A stretch of 64,000 nt of DNA. It comes from an uncultured Candidatus Saccharibacteria bacterium. Lineage in GTDB: Bacteria; Patescibacteriota; Saccharimonadia; Saccharimonadales; Saccharimonadaceae. Shown piece after piece: positions 1-7,725 of the stretch. Position numbers and translations under genes: made by a program. The stretch is taken from NCBI GenBank assembly GCA_947168825.1, contig CAMVNH010000003.1, positions 37,180 through 101,179 of the forward strand. Direction: 5' to 3'. Within the stretch, counting starts at the first letter, position 1; every line of letters starts with the position of its first letter. Below the pieces are notes generated by a model, which saw nothing but the letters and a program-made list of their open reading frames with translations, made no database searches and had not been told where the DNA came from.

Positions 1-517
1 CAAACCCCACTTTTTCGCCAATTTTCACCCAGTAATCTTTAGTCATGTCTTCAATCATCGGCGATTCCTTAGATACCCCTATCCCCTTAGAATGATAATC
101 CTTCCAGAGAGATTTTAGCGCCGCATGATAGTATTCCCAGAACTTATCTTCTTGTGTTGCACAGTATGTACCAGCCGCTCCCCAACGAGACATTCCAGTC
201 TTATGTTCACCGTATTCATACAAGAAATCTGTCACGCGTACTTCGTATAAAATATCCTTACCTTCGATATAGTCACGCTTAAACTCCTCAAAATTATCCA
301 TCAAGTTCCTGGAAAATACGCTGCAGTATGGGCAGGCAAGATCAGTATACTGTACATAATAATTTTTCGCATTAAGGCTCCCGACGGTAGTTCGCGAATC
401 CCAAACCTTGTCACCACTGGAAGGTTTTGTCGCTGCACTGAGTATAATAAGCATCAGTACTGCTACGCTCACCACTACCAGCCCAACAATGCGTACGATT
501 TTTCCGGCTTGTTTCAT
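1..517 (-). CDS. DsbA/thioredoxin-fold oxidoreductase, partial
   Basis: This gene runs off the left edge, so only about 172 N-terminal residues are visible. It starts with MKQAGKIVRIVG followed by one hydrophobic segment (about residues 7-27), either a membrane anchor or an uncleaved signal. The segment around residue 60 reads YTDLACPYCSVFSRN, which is the CxxC active site and flanks of DsbA-type thioredoxin folds. By family knowledge it would oxidise or isomerise disulfides in exported proteins on the outer face of the membrane. The ATG overlaps the upstream membrane-protein gene by 4 bp (ATGA) and has a GGAGAA ribosome site, so the two are translationally coupled. The catalytic assignment is firm; oxidase versus reductase is not decided. 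Confidence 0.85.
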   Translation of the reverse strand, partial: MKQAGKIVRIVGLVVVSVAVLMLIILSAATKPSSGDKVWDSRTTVGSLNAKNYYVQYTDLACPYCSVFSRNLMDNFEEFKRDYIEGKDILYEVRVTDFLYEYGEHKTGMSRWGAAGTYCATQEDKFWEYYHAALKSLWKDYHSKGIGVSKESPMIEDMTKDYWVKIGEKVGF

Positions 518-1107
518 TTTTTCTCCTTAAGATTTAGCCTACATCCATTCAATCCATTACCAACCTTATACAAAGCGAACAATGCCACAATAACCGACAA
601 TAAAGTAATTACACGCGAGATTACGCCGGCAATCGCATACCCACCGGTCGAAAAAATCGTCGCTAAAATTGGCGTTATTAGAGCCGTACCACATGTTGGA
701 CAACCGCTTCCGAGAATCGCGAGCCCAGCTACAATTCCAGAACTTTGCAAACTCTCCTGATCTTTGTTCCTTTTCCACGCTACTCCAATCGCCCCTATTA
801 AAGTAGCCTGCAAAAAGGTCACCACAAAAACCACTAGCCAGTCCAGGAAGAACTGACCAATTCCAAAAAGACCTAAGAAGGCATCCAGGATAATCTTCAT
901 TTTTCCACCGAATCCAGATACGGCAAGCAGACTAAAAGATGCCGTTCCGCCGCCGAGTAGATTTAGCAGTGTTCCAAAAATTATGAAAGTTAGCACGAAA
1001 AACCCCCAGAACCTTCGCGTGCGCATCGCTGATTTTAGGCCAGTAAAAGCCAAACCCAAACCCTCCAGCCACTTATCTAGCCAAGATTTTTTTCCTCCAC
1101 TTGTCAT
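514..1107 (-). CDS. polytopic membrane protein with intramembrane CPTC motif
   Basis: This 197-aa protein has about four or five hydrophobic segments (roughly 32-52, 55-80, 85-110, 122-150, 155-180). Residues 136-139 are CPTC within GSGCPTCGTALITP, inside a predicted membrane segment, and a further Cys sits near residue 189. It is the first gene of a two-gene operon with the DsbA-like protein (4-bp overlap). I infer that it may recycle electrons for that protein as DsbB or VKOR do, but it does not look like either family by length or motif spacing. A transport role is also possible. A TGCTATACT extended -10 lies 6 nt before the ATG, so it is probably translated leaderlessly. Confidence 0.7.
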   Translation of the reverse strand: MTSGGKKSWLDKWLEGLGLAFTGLKSAMRTRRFWGFFVLTFIIFGTLLNLLGGGTASFSLLAVSGFGGKMKIILDAFLGLFGIGQFFLDWLVVFVVTFLQATLIGAIGVAWKRNKDQESLQSSGIVAGLAILGSGCPTCGTALITPILATIFSTGGYAIAGVISRVITLLSVIVALFALYKVGNGLNGCRLNLKEKK

Positions 1108-1113
1108 GCCCTA

Positions 1114-1142
1114 AGTATAGCAAATAAAACTAAAACTGTCTA
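1114..1142 (-). promoter_or_regulatory. promoter for the CPTC membrane protein/dsbA pair
   Basis: On the minus strand TAGACA, 17 nt, then TATACT (preceded by TGC) lie 6 nt before the ATG. The geometry implies a leaderless transcript. Confidence 0.6.
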
Positions 1143-1266
1143 GCATATATAAACATAAAATAAAGAAAAATCAAGCACAAACTGTTCGGTTTTCCTCTGT
1201 TACAGCATGATAAAAAATCTGTGGAAAACGTTTTAGCTAAAACAGAAAAGAAACTTAATTTCAATC

Positions 1267-1296
1267 TTGACAAGCTCTACCTAGATAACTTAAAAT
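1267..1296 (+). promoter_or_regulatory. promoter of candidate small RNA
   Basis: A perfect TTGACA -35 box is followed by an 18-nt spacer and TAAAAT. It is followed not by an ORF with a plausible start but by a run of hairpins ending in a terminator. Confidence 0.6.
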
Positions 1297-1302
1297 ATAA
1301 AT

Positions 1303-1417
1303 AAGGATATCGGACGAAAGTTGAGAGCCGCCCGATCTCCCGAGTTAGGAGTGTTTCTGGCTAATATGCCTAGAAAGACTATTAAAAATGCGTCCTCGAC
1401 CCGGGCGCATTTTCTTT
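1303..1417 (+). ncRNA. candidate structured small RNA upstream of znuA
   Basis: About 115 nt lie between a strong promoter and an intrinsic terminator with no convincing ORF. Four consecutive hairpins can be drawn: ATCGG/CCGAT (1309-1336), CTCC/GGAG (1337-1351), TTTCT-GGC/GCC-AGAAA (1354-1376) and the terminator. The ORF-track call that starts at 1321 (TTG) simply reads through this RNA into znuA. I do not recognise an Rfam family; it lacks the SRP, tmRNA and RNase P signatures I know. It could be a trans-acting RNA or a metal-responsive leader that terminates before znuA. Confidence 0.45.
1385..1417 (+). terminator. intrinsic terminator of the small RNA
   Basis: AAAATGCG pairs with CGCATTTT around a GC-rich loop, giving a stem followed by T residues. 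It lies immediately before the znuA -10 box, so it would separate znuA from the RNA or act as an attenuator. Confidence 0.6.
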
Positions 1418-1418
1418 A

Positions 1419-1427
1419 TGGTATAAT
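1419..1427 (+). promoter_or_regulatory. extended -10 promoter of znuA
   Basis: TGGTATAAT ends 7 nt before the znuA ATG, implying a leaderless mRNA. No -35 box is visible because the terminator of the small RNA occupies that position. Confidence 0.6.
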
Positions 1428-1434
1428 AAGTTAT

Positions 1435-2385
1435 ATGTTAAAAAATATAATGAAGACTTTTTTCGCCACACTCCTCTGTATCTTATTAATAATCGGCGGA
1501 TTTTTTGCACTCTCTAAGCTTAAACCGGATAACACTCAGGCAGCATCGATCATCGCTACGAACTTTATTGGTTATGACCTTACCCGCGCCATAACAGGTA
1601 ACTCAGGCTCCGTAGAATTATTGCTAAAGCCCGGCAGCGATATGCATAGTTTTGAACCTACTCCGCAAGATATTATTGATATTTCTAATGCTGACCTTTT
1701 TATCTATAATGGCGGAGAATCGGAGAAATGGGTTGATAGGCTTCTTGCCGATAATAATATTCCGCGCGAAAAAACCCTACGTCTTATGGACTTCGTCAAT
1801 TTAAAAACCGAAGAGCTTACTGAGGGTATGGAATCAGACGAAACGGAAGATGACAGCCCGGAATATGATGAACATATCTGGACTAGCCTGAAGAACACCG
1901 TGAAGCTATTAGCAGCTATCCGCCAGAAACTATCTGAAAAAGACCCAGAAAATTCCGAAAAATATCAGACTAATGCCGACCAATACGCCGCCGAAATCAT
2001 CAAACTTGACCAATCTTTCCGCGATTTAGCCACAAATAATAAAACTTTAATTTTTGCCGATCGCTTCCCGTTCCGCTACTTTGTAGATGAGTACGGATTC
2101 GAATACTTCGCAGCTTTTCCTGGTTGTTCTGAACAAACCGAAGCCAGCAGCGGCACGGTAGCCTTCTTAGTCGACAAAGTCAAATCAGAAAACCTCAAGA
2201 CAATTTTCAAAACCGAATTTACCTCAGACAAGCTCGCACGAACCATCTCCGAAGCCACCGGCGCAGAAGTTAAAGAACTAAACGCCGCTCACAATATCTC
2301 TCCCTCCGACTTCGAATCCGGTATCACCTTTGTCGACATTATGAAAAATAACCTCAAAATTCTAACCGAATTCTTCAACTCTTAA
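1435..2385 (+). CDS. znuA: zinc/manganese ABC transporter substrate-binding protein
   Basis: The product captures Zn2+ or Mn2+ outside the membrane and hands it to the ZnuBC permease. The chosen start gives 316 aa with a charged N-terminus and hydrophobic signal/anchor (about 8-27). Cluster A-1 family features are visible: LKPGSDMHSFEPTPQDI with the first His ligand, DEHIWTSL with the second, and FADRFPFRYF where many ZnuA proteins have a His-Ala-Phe motif; this DRFPF variant also occurs in clostridial homologues. An acidic stretch (ESDETEDDSPEYDEH) replaces the usual His-rich loop. The ORF-track start at 1321 was rejected because it lies inside the upstream RNA. znuC and znuB follow after an antisense tRNA. 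Confidence 0.88.
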   Translation: MLKNIMKTFFATLLCILLIIGGFFALSKLKPDNTQAASIIATNFIGYDLTRAITGNSGSVELLLKPGSDMHSFEPTPQDIIDISNADLFIYNGGESEKWVDRLLADNNIPREKTLRLMDFVNLKTEELTEGMESDETEDDSPEYDEHIWTSLKNTVKLLAAIRQKLSEKDPENSEKYQTNADQYAAEIIKLDQSFRDLATNNKTLIFADRFPFRYFVDEYGFEYFAAFPGCSEQTEASSGTVAFLVDKVKSENLKTIFKTEFTSDKLARTISEATGAEVKELNAAHNISPSDFESGITFVDIMKNNLKILTEFFNS

Positions 2386-2409
2386 AAAAATCCCCTATCT
2401 CAAGAGGAC
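2384..2409 (-). terminator. probable terminator of tRNA-Leu(UAA)
   Basis: Read on the minus strand, TCCTC and GGGGA form a short stem followed by seven Ts, just downstream of the tRNA 3' end. Confidence 0.4.
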
Positions 2410-2413
2410 TTTC

Positions 2414-2498
2414 TGGTGCCCGAGATGGGACTTGAACCCATATGGATTGCTCCATTCGATTTTAAGTCGAACGCGTATACCAATTCCGCCACTCGGGC
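2414..2498 (-). tRNA. tRNA-Leu(UAA)
   Basis: The acceptor stem GCCCGAG/CTCGGGC, the anticodon stem-loop TTCGA-CTTAAAA-TCGAA with anticodon TAA, a long variable arm typical of class II tRNAs, the T loop GGTTCAAGTCC and an encoded CCA are all present. It lies antisense between znuA and znuC. Confidence 0.97.
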
Positions 2499-2524
2499 TA
2501 GCTCGTTGAATCACGAACAAACCA

Positions 2525-2530
2525 ATTATA
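2525..2530 (-). promoter_or_regulatory. promoter of tRNA-Leu(UAA)
   Basis: On the minus strand TGGTATAAT lies about 27 nt upstream of the mature tRNA 5' end. Confidence 0.5.
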
Positions 2531-2559
2531 CCACACTTGCGCCCAGTTCTCAAACCATC

Positions 2560-2565
2560 TATAAT
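2560..2565 (+). promoter_or_regulatory. -10 box of znuC
   Basis: TATAAT ends 6 nt before the GTG start, the same geometry as the other leaderless genes here. It supports GTG 2572 over the long ORF-track start at 2416, which would read through the tRNA. Confidence 0.5.
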
Positions 2566-2571
2566 TATAAG

Positions 2572-3252
2572 GTGAGCTTAATTAAACTAAAAAACCTCTC
2601 ACTTGGGTATAATAATCAATCCATCCTTGAAAACCTAAATCTAGAGATAGACGAAGGCGATTTTATTTGCATCGTCGGCCCGAACGGTGCCGGTAAATCA
2701 ACGCTCATTAAAGGTATTCTGAAACTTTTAAAACCGCAAAAAGGTAAAATCGTCTACAACAAGAATCTAAAGCAGAACTTTGTCGGCTATATGCCTCAAG
2801 AAACCAAGGTTGATGCAAATTTTCCAGCCTCGGTTTATGAAATTGTATTATCAGGCACCCTAAACCGTCTCGGCGCACGTCCGTTTTACCAAAAATCAGA
2901 AAAAACTCTCGCCAAGAATGCTCTTAAAACCCTAAAAATCGAGCATCTTGCCCGGAAGAACTTCTGCGATCTTTCCGGCGGCCAGCGCCAAAAAGTTTTG
3001 CTCGCCCGTAGCCTTGCCGCCACGACAAAGCTTTTGATTCTGGATGAACCGGCCAACAATCTTGACCGCGATGCTAGAACTAGTTTTTATCAAACCTTGA
3101 CCGACCTAAACAAACAGGGAATTACAATCTTGATGATTACCCACGACTTGGACCACGATACTCTTATCGGCAACAAAGTCCTCTCGCTCAGGCCTGGCAG
3201 CATTTTCTTCGGCAACGTCAAAGATTTTTATAAAAAGGTGCACCATGAATAA
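2572..3252 (+). CDS. znuC: zinc/manganese ABC transporter ATP-binding protein
   Basis: This is the ATPase that powers metal uptake through ZnuB. Starting at GTG 2572 it is 226 aa, normal for the family. The Walker A GPNGAGKST, Q-loop region GYMPQE, ABC signature LSGGQRQK, Walker B LLILDEP and switch His in MITHDLDHD are all visible. The ORF-track start at 2416 is wrong because its first 52 codons are antisense tRNA-Leu. The gene overlaps znuB by 8 bp, so they are coupled. Confidence 0.93.
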   Translation: MSLIKLKNLSLGYNNQSILENLNLEIDEGDFICIVGPNGAGKSTLIKGILKLLKPQKGKIVYNKNLKQNFVGYMPQETKVDANFPASVYEIVLSGTLNRLGARPFYQKSEKTLAKNALKTLKIEHLARKNFCDLSGGQRQKVLLARSLAATTKLLILDEPANNLDRDARTSFYQTLTDLNKQGITILMITHDLDHDTLIGNKVLSLRPGSIFFGNVKDFYKKVHHE

Positions 3253-4060
3253 TCTCCTAGAAATATTCTCCTATACTTTCATGGTCCGCGCTCTTATCGT
3301 CGGGGTGCTTATCTCCCTCTGTTCCGCACTCGTTGGCGTGCCACTTGTTCTTCGCAAAAATTCCATGATTGGCGATGGCCTTTCTCATGTTGCTTTCGGT
3401 GCTTTTGCTATCGCCACGGTGCTCGGTTTTGCACCAGTCGAATTTGCCATCCCTGTCGTTGTCCTATCCTCATTTTTCATTTTAAGACTTAGCGAAAATA
3501 GCAAAATCAATGGCGACGCCGCCATCGCCATCGTTTCCGCCAGCGCTCTTGCTATCGGTACCTTCGCAGTTTCGGTCGTGGAGGGAATCAACGTTGATTT
3601 AAACAGCTATCTTTTCGGCAGCATTTTATCGCTCGGCGAGAGCGATGTTCTGATTAGTATTATTCTTTCCATCGCCGTTCTCGCGCTCTACATTCTGTCT
3701 TACCACAAGATTTTCGCCCTCACTTTTGATCAAAAATTCGCCCAGTCCATTGGTGTGCGCGTTGGGTTATATAATGCGATTTTCGCGGTTTTATGCTCTG
3801 TTGTAGTCGTGCTCGGCATGCGCCTGATGGGTGCACTCCTGATTTCCAGCCTGATTATTTTCCCGACTCTCTCCGGTTCGCAAATCTTCAAGACTTTCAA
3901 GTCCGTCGTCATCTCCGGGGTTTTCATCTCTAGTATCTCGTTTGTCCTCGGGCTAGTCATTTCTTATCTCTGCTCGACCCCCACCAGCTCCACCATCGTC
4001 CTAGTCAACCTTGCTGTCTTCCTTCTCGCCAAACTCCTGTCCAGCATTAAAAACACCTGA
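3245..4060 (+). CDS. znuB: zinc/manganese ABC transporter permease
   Basis: This is the membrane channel subunit of the ZnuABC importer (ABC-3 family), 271 aa with about eight or nine hydrophobic segments. Typical features are VPLVLRKNSMIGDGLSHVAFG near the N-terminus and GMRLMGALLISSLIIFPTLSG in the core. Its ATG lies inside the end of znuC. The TGA stop lies within the left arm of an 11-bp inverted repeat. Confidence 0.93.
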   Translation: MNNLLEIFSYTFMVRALIVGVLISLCSALVGVPLVLRKNSMIGDGLSHVAFGAFAIATVLGFAPVEFAIPVVVLSSFFILRLSENSKINGDAAIAIVSASALAIGTFAVSVVEGINVDLNSYLFGSILSLGESDVLISIILSIAVLALYILSYHKIFALTFDQKFAQSIGVRVGLYNAIFAVLCSVVVVLGMRLMGALLISSLIIFPTLSGSQIFKTFKSVVISGVFISSISFVLGLVISYLCSTPTSSTIVLVNLAVFLLAKLLSSIKNT

Positions 4061-4099
4061 AACATTTTCACCAAAATATTGCAATTTTGTTTCAGGTGT
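4053..4099 (+). repeat. 11-bp inverted repeat over the znuB stop codon
   Basis: ACACCTGAAAC (4053-4063) and GTTTCAGGTGT (4089-4099) are perfect inverted copies 25 nt apart, and the left arm contains the znuB TGA. There is no T-run, so it is more likely an mRNA 3'-end stabiliser than a classic terminator. Confidence 0.55.
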
Positions 4100-4106
4100 A
4101 TGGATA

Positions 4107-4127
4107 CAAAAAACAGCCTACGGCTGT
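4107..4127 (-). terminator. terminator of tRNA-Gly
   Basis: On the minus strand ACAGCC-gta-GGCTGT is followed by a T-run just past the tRNA-Gly 3' end. Confidence 0.7.
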
Positions 4128-4132
4128 CTTAA

Positions 4133-4209
4133 TGGTGCGAGCGAAGAGATTCAAACTCTCGACCTCTTCCTTGGCAAGGAAGCGCTCTAATCAGCTGAGC
4201 TACGCTCGC
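4133..4209 (-). tRNA. tRNA-Gly(GCC)
   Basis: Acceptor stem GCGAGCG/CGCTCGC, anticodon stem-loop CTTCC-TTGCCAA-GGAAG with anticodon GCC, and an encoded CCA; 77 nt. Confidence 0.97.
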
Positions 4210-4261
4210 ACGATATGAACATTATAGCATGGACGCATAAAAAAATAAAGACCTTTTCCAT

Positions 4262-4292
4262 TAAAAAATCTCCCCAAATAGCAGGGGAGATT
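4262..4292 (-). terminator. terminator of the DUF5662-like gene
   Basis: On the minus strand AATCTCCCC and GGGGAGATT form a stem ending in a T-run, 8 nt after the stop codon. Confidence 0.75.
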
Positions 4293-4299
4293 CGCGGAG

Positions 4300-4821
4300 T
4301 CATTCGGCCTCGTCAATGCTTTTCGCGGTATTTACGAGAATCTGCTTCAGTTGACTATCGATATTAAAACGTTTCGCATTCTTTTCGATACTTTTCAGCA
4401 AGTTACCATTTTTATTACGCTTCGCAGATGCTCTCCAATCGCAAAGCATCTCAACCAAATCAACCAACGTCATATCATTAATCCCATTATCAAAATGTTC
4501 AGGATGATGGCGATTTTTCGCGTAATGATGGTCAATGGTAGCCTGCAGCTCCTCAAGTTCACGTTCATAAGCCTCCGAACCATACTCCAGGTGTTCAAGC
4601 CTAGGGGTGTGTTCGGCGAAAGCCTCCACCTCGGGAGACTTCAGCTTTGACTTATCGTGGTTTACTCCACGGTTCGTTAGTTTATCGGTAAACCAACGAA
4701 TATTCTTGCGAACCTCTTCAATGTGTAACATCGTATGAACCTGGCACTCCGGAATCGTCATGCGGCGATCTCTGACCGATTCAAGCTCTGTCCGCGCCGA
4801 GCCACTCTTCTCTTCTGACAT
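4300..4821 (-). CDS. DUF5662-like protein
   Basis: The 173-aa product carries HHYAKNRHHPEHF (about residues 110-122) and an upstream NHDKSK motif. This His-rich signature resembles the DUF5662 family, often seen in phage and mobile contexts, whose function is not established; the His/Asp pattern suggests metal binding. The start was placed at 4821 because GGAGGTGG lies 5 nt upstream; the ORF-track TTG start is inside that ribosome site. It stands alone between tRNA-Gly and tRNA-Cys with its own promoter and terminator, like a small cargo gene. It shares the GGAGGTGG class of leader with the genes at 27694, 39498, 42137 and 51394. Confidence 0.7.
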   Translation of the reverse strand: MSEEKSGSARTELESVRDRRMTIPECQVHTMLHIEEVRKNIRWFTDKLTNRGVNHDKSKLKSPEVEAFAEHTPRLEHLEYGSEAYERELEELQATIDHHYAKNRHHPEHFDNGINDMTLVDLVEMLCDWRASAKRNKNGNLLKSIEKNAKRFNIDSQLKQILVNTAKSIDEAE

Positions 4822-4853
4822 AGCTACCACCTCCAAACAGATTCACTAAGTTT

Positions 4854-4883
4854 CTAAAACCAGCATAACTGCTGGCTTTCCAT
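4854..4883 (-). CDS. possible leaderless mini-ORF before the DUF5662-like gene
   Basis: ATG begins 5 nt after the -10 box and encodes MESQQLCWF before a TAG. CCAGCA/TGCTGG within it can form a hairpin. It ends about 20 nt before the GGAGGTGG site. Its translation is inferred only from geometry. Confidence 0.25.
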   Translation of the reverse strand: MESQQLCWF

Positions 4884-4888
4884 CTCCA

Positions 4889-4917
4889 ATATTAACATTT
4901 TCGGCCAAAAAAGTCAA
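4889..4917 (-). promoter_or_regulatory. promoter of the DUF5662-like gene
   Basis: On the minus strand TTGACT, a 17-nt spacer, and TAATAT preceded by TGT. Confidence 0.5.
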
Positions 4918-4980
4918 ACTACTAGGCGTCTCGACCGAATATTACTCAAAAAGCCGACTTTTATGTTAAAATATAAATAT

Positions 4981-5054
4981 GGCGCTGTGGCGGAGTGGTT
5001 ACGCAGAGGTCTGCAAAACCTTGTACACCGGTTCAATTCCGGTCGGCGCCTCCA
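4981..5054 (+). tRNA. tRNA-Cys(GCA)
   Basis: Acceptor stem GGCGCTG/CGGCGCC with one G-U pair, anticodon loop CTGCAAA with anticodon GCA, discriminator U73 as expected for tRNA-Cys, and an encoded CCA. Confidence 0.97.
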
Positions 5055-5068
5055 AGAAAAACCAGAAT

Positions 5069-5091
5069 CCGCACGAATAGTGCGATTTTTT
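5069..5091 (+). terminator. terminator of tRNA-Cys
   Basis: CGCAC-gaata-GTGCG followed by a T-run, 15 nt after the tRNA 3' end. Confidence 0.7.
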
Positions 5092-5309
5092 ACTTTTGTA
5101 AAAGAGTTTCGTTGATAAAAACTACTGTACTCGGTTGTGTACATTTTGTAAAGCTTGGAGTTGGAATCTAGCCGCCGATAACGACGACTAAATGTCAACA
5201 CAAAAATCAGGTTCCCTAGAGACTTGGTCTCCTTTATATCCTTATTATATCAAACTTAAGCGATTTTGTCCACTCTTCTCGACAATTTCCTCCACTTTCC
5301 CCCTCAATT
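5092..5309. other. intergenic stretch without recognised gene
   Basis: I see no convincing ORF, tRNA or terminator here. A small GAGAC-ttg-GTCTC palindrome lies near 5220. Confidence 0.4.
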
Positions 5310-5318
5310 TGTTATAAT
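5310..5318 (+). promoter_or_regulatory. extended -10 of the metallophosphoesterase gene
   Basis: TGTTATAAT ends 7 nt before ATG 5326, implying a leaderless mRNA. Confidence 0.55.
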
Positions 5319-5325
5319 AAAACTG

Positions 5326-6267
5326 ATGAGTCTGAAGGAAACGAAAATCTATAAGCGCCAACGTTTTTACGTCCATCCAGAGGCGGAAATTGATGATAAA
5401 GTCAAGGTAGCGGTAACCGGGGACTGGCATATTAGTCCGATTGTTACCGAGTCTCAAAAATATGCAATTTACCAGACTATGCTTAAGATTGAGCCGGATT
5501 TGATTGTTCTTCAAGGTGACCTCGTGGATAGTCCGACTGAACTTTTTGATCAGAATTCCCTCAAGAAGCTGAAAGATACGATGAAACTTTGTTCTGATTC
5601 TGCGCCGACAGTCCTTGTTCTTGGTGGTCATGATTTCATTACTCCGACTGATCCTGGAGTTGAACTCGATGTAGTGCCGATTTGGCGTGAAATTTGCGAA
5701 GAAACAGATGTAAAGCTTCTACAAGATGAGTGGTTTGAACTTGAAAATATCCGTGTTTTTGGCTGTTTTCAGGAGGTGGATACGGTGATGGACCAGGATG
5801 GTCACAGAAAGGATAATTCACGTCCGTTCCAGGAAAAATTGCAGTCTCTCGATTTGAAGCCGAAGCCGGATAAAATTAATTGGTTTGCTGCCCATGCTCC
5901 AAATTTGACTAGGAAATCGATTAAGGCTCTGAAGAATTTTGATGTTATTAGTTTTGGTCATACGCACGGCGGTTGTGTGCCGATTGGGTTAGATAAACTT
6001 CTGGATATTACACATTCAAATCTAGGTTTGATTTCTCCAGAGTTGAAGCCTTTTCCGAAAACAGCTCGCGGCGCTAAGATGCTTAGTACGGACACAACGC
6101 TTATTATTAATACTGGTCTTGTCGCGACACATTTTAGTGCAGCAAAACCACTTCAGTATCTGAATCCGTTTAAGAAAGGCGAGATTACCGAAGTGATTTT
6201 TGAACCAGAAGTCGACCCAGATAATATTGAAAAATCCGACGAAGTTGAAGAACTAGAAGACTTCTAA
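5326..6267 (+). CDS. metallophosphoesterase
   Basis: This 313-aa calcineurin-like phosphoesterase has the five-motif metal site: GDWHI, LQGDLVD, LGGHDF (variant of GNHD), FAAHAPN and FGHTHGG. The family hydrolyses phosphate mono- or diesters with a two-metal centre; the substrate cannot be read from sequence. No signal peptide is seen, so a cytoplasmic location is likely. The ORF-track start (TTG 5266) was rejected because the promoter lies between it and ATG 5326. Confidence 0.85.
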   Translation: MSLKETKIYKRQRFYVHPEAEIDDKVKVAVTGDWHISPIVTESQKYAIYQTMLKIEPDLIVLQGDLVDSPTELFDQNSLKKLKDTMKLCSDSAPTVLVLGGHDFITPTDPGVELDVVPIWREICEETDVKLLQDEWFELENIRVFGCFQEVDTVMDQDGHRKDNSRPFQEKLQSLDLKPKPDKINWFAAHAPNLTRKSIKALKNFDVISFGHTHGGCVPIGLDKLLDITHSNLGLISPELKPFPKTARGAKMLSTDTTLIINTGLVATHFSAAKPLQYLNPFKKGEITEVIFEPEVDPDNIEKSDEVEELEDF

Positions 6268-6281
6268 AAATAAACGACAAG

Positions 6282-6290
6282 TGTTATAAT
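6282..6290 (+). promoter_or_regulatory. extended -10 of lemA-htpX operon
   Basis: TGTTATAAT lies 23 nt before the lemA ATG, leaving room for the AAGGAG ribosome site. Confidence 0.5.
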
Positions 6291-6313
6291 GGAATTATAA
6301 TTAAGGAGATAAT

Positions 6314-6874
6314 ATGATTATTGGAATTGTAATTTTAGTAGTCGTCCTACTTGTAGTCATCTACATCTGGAGTACATATAATAGTCTAGTCAAGCTTGAT
6401 GAGCGCGTGAATGAGGCTTGGTCTGATATTACGGTACAGCTTAAGCGTCGCGCTGATCTAATTCCGAATCTTCTAGAAACGGTCAAAGGGTACGCAAAAC
6501 ACGAAACCGAAGCAATTAAGGCTGTTTCCGAAGCCCGCGCAAAGATGATGGGCGCTCGTACGGTTAAGGCTACCGCTGAGGCTGACAATTCTTTCATGGG
6601 TGCTCTCTCTCGTATTATGGCTGTTACTGAGTCTTATCCTGAACTTAAGGCTGACAAAAATTTTCAACAGCTTATGACTGAACTTTCTGACACTGAGGAT
6701 AAGATTGTTGCTGCTCGCAGGTTCTACAACGCTGGTGCCAAAGAAATTAATACTAAGATTAAGCTCTTCCCAATCAACCTGTTTAATGGTTTCGGTTTTA
6801 AAAAGCGTGACTATTATGAGGTCGACGAAGCCGAGAAGAAGCGTATCGACAAGGCTCCCGAAGTAAAATTCTAA
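6314..6874 (+). CDS. lemA: LemA family membrane protein
   Basis: A single N-terminal membrane segment (about residues 2-22) precedes a helical domain with the family signature WSDITVQLKRRADLIPNLLETVKGYA and AARRFYNAGAKEINTKI. The length of 186 aa is normal. LemA proteins often sit beside htpX, as here, and are linked to membrane quality control, but their biochemical role is unknown. AAGGAG lies 8 nt before the ATG. Confidence 0.9.
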   Translation: MIIGIVILVVVLLVVIYIWSTYNSLVKLDERVNEAWSDITVQLKRRADLIPNLLETVKGYAKHETEAIKAVSEARAKMMGARTVKATAEADNSFMGALSRIMAVTESYPELKADKNFQQLMTELSDTEDKIVAARRFYNAGAKEINTKIKLFPINLFNGFGFKKRDYYEVDEAEKKRIDKAPEVKF

Positions 6875-6875
6875 G

Positions 6876-7725
6876 ATGTATAAGCAAATCGCCGCCAACA
6901 AACGAAACACGGTCATTATCATGATCGGTTTCGTTTTGGTGATTGGTTTAATTGGCGCTGCGTTTTCCTACTTTTTTGGCAACACCTATATATTGCTTTG
7001 GTTTGCGCTTATCTCACTCGCTTATACCTTATTTCAGTACTTCGCCGCCAGTCACCTCGCCGTAGCTATGACCGGCGCGAAAGAGATAGAGAAAAAAGAC
7101 AATCTTCGGTTATATAATACGGTCGAGAATTTAGCTCTAACTGCTGGCCTGCCGATGCCGAAAATTTACATTATCGACGATCCTGCTCCGAATGCCTTTG
7201 CAACTGGCCGCGATCCGGAACATTCTGTTGTCGCTGCCACTACTGGGCTTCTCGATATTATGGATAACAAAGAACTTACCGCCGTCATGGCTCATGAGAT
7301 GTCACACGTAAAGAATTATGATATCCGTGTTTCAACTTTGGTTTTTGGTCTGGTTTGTTTAATTGGTTATGTTTCTGACCTTGGTATTCGTATGCTCTGG
7401 CTTAGTGACGACGATGATCGTAGTCCAGTTGGTGCAGTTATCGTGGTTATCACTTCGATTTTGGCCCCGATTGCTGCAACTTTGGCTCAGCTTGGAGTCT
7501 CGCGCGAACGCGAATATCTTGCCGATGCGAGCGCAGTTAACCTTACGCGCTACCCCGAAGGTATGATTGCTGCACTCAAAAAACTCGATACCCACGCTCA
7601 GCCGATGAAGCGTCAGAATTCCGCAACTGAGGCCTTATTTATTAATAATCCACTTAAAAAATCTGCCGTCTCTCACCTTTTTAGTACTCATCCTCCTATC
7701 GAAAAACGCATTGAAAGGCTAGAAA

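Noticed and set aside
1321-1434. N-terminal extension of ZnuA in the ORF track
   Set aside because: It reads through the small-RNA hairpins and terminator from a TTG; the signal peptide begins at ATG 1435 behind a -10 box.
2416-2571. N-terminal extension of ZnuC in the ORF track
   Set aside because: These codons are antisense to tRNA-Leu; GTG 2572 follows a -10 box.
4351-4650. 99-aa plus-strand ORF
   Set aside because: Shadow of the DUF5662-like gene on the opposite strand; no ribosome site or family features.
4914-5201. 95-aa minus-strand ORF
   Set aside because: It lies across tRNA-Cys and its terminator and has no coding character.
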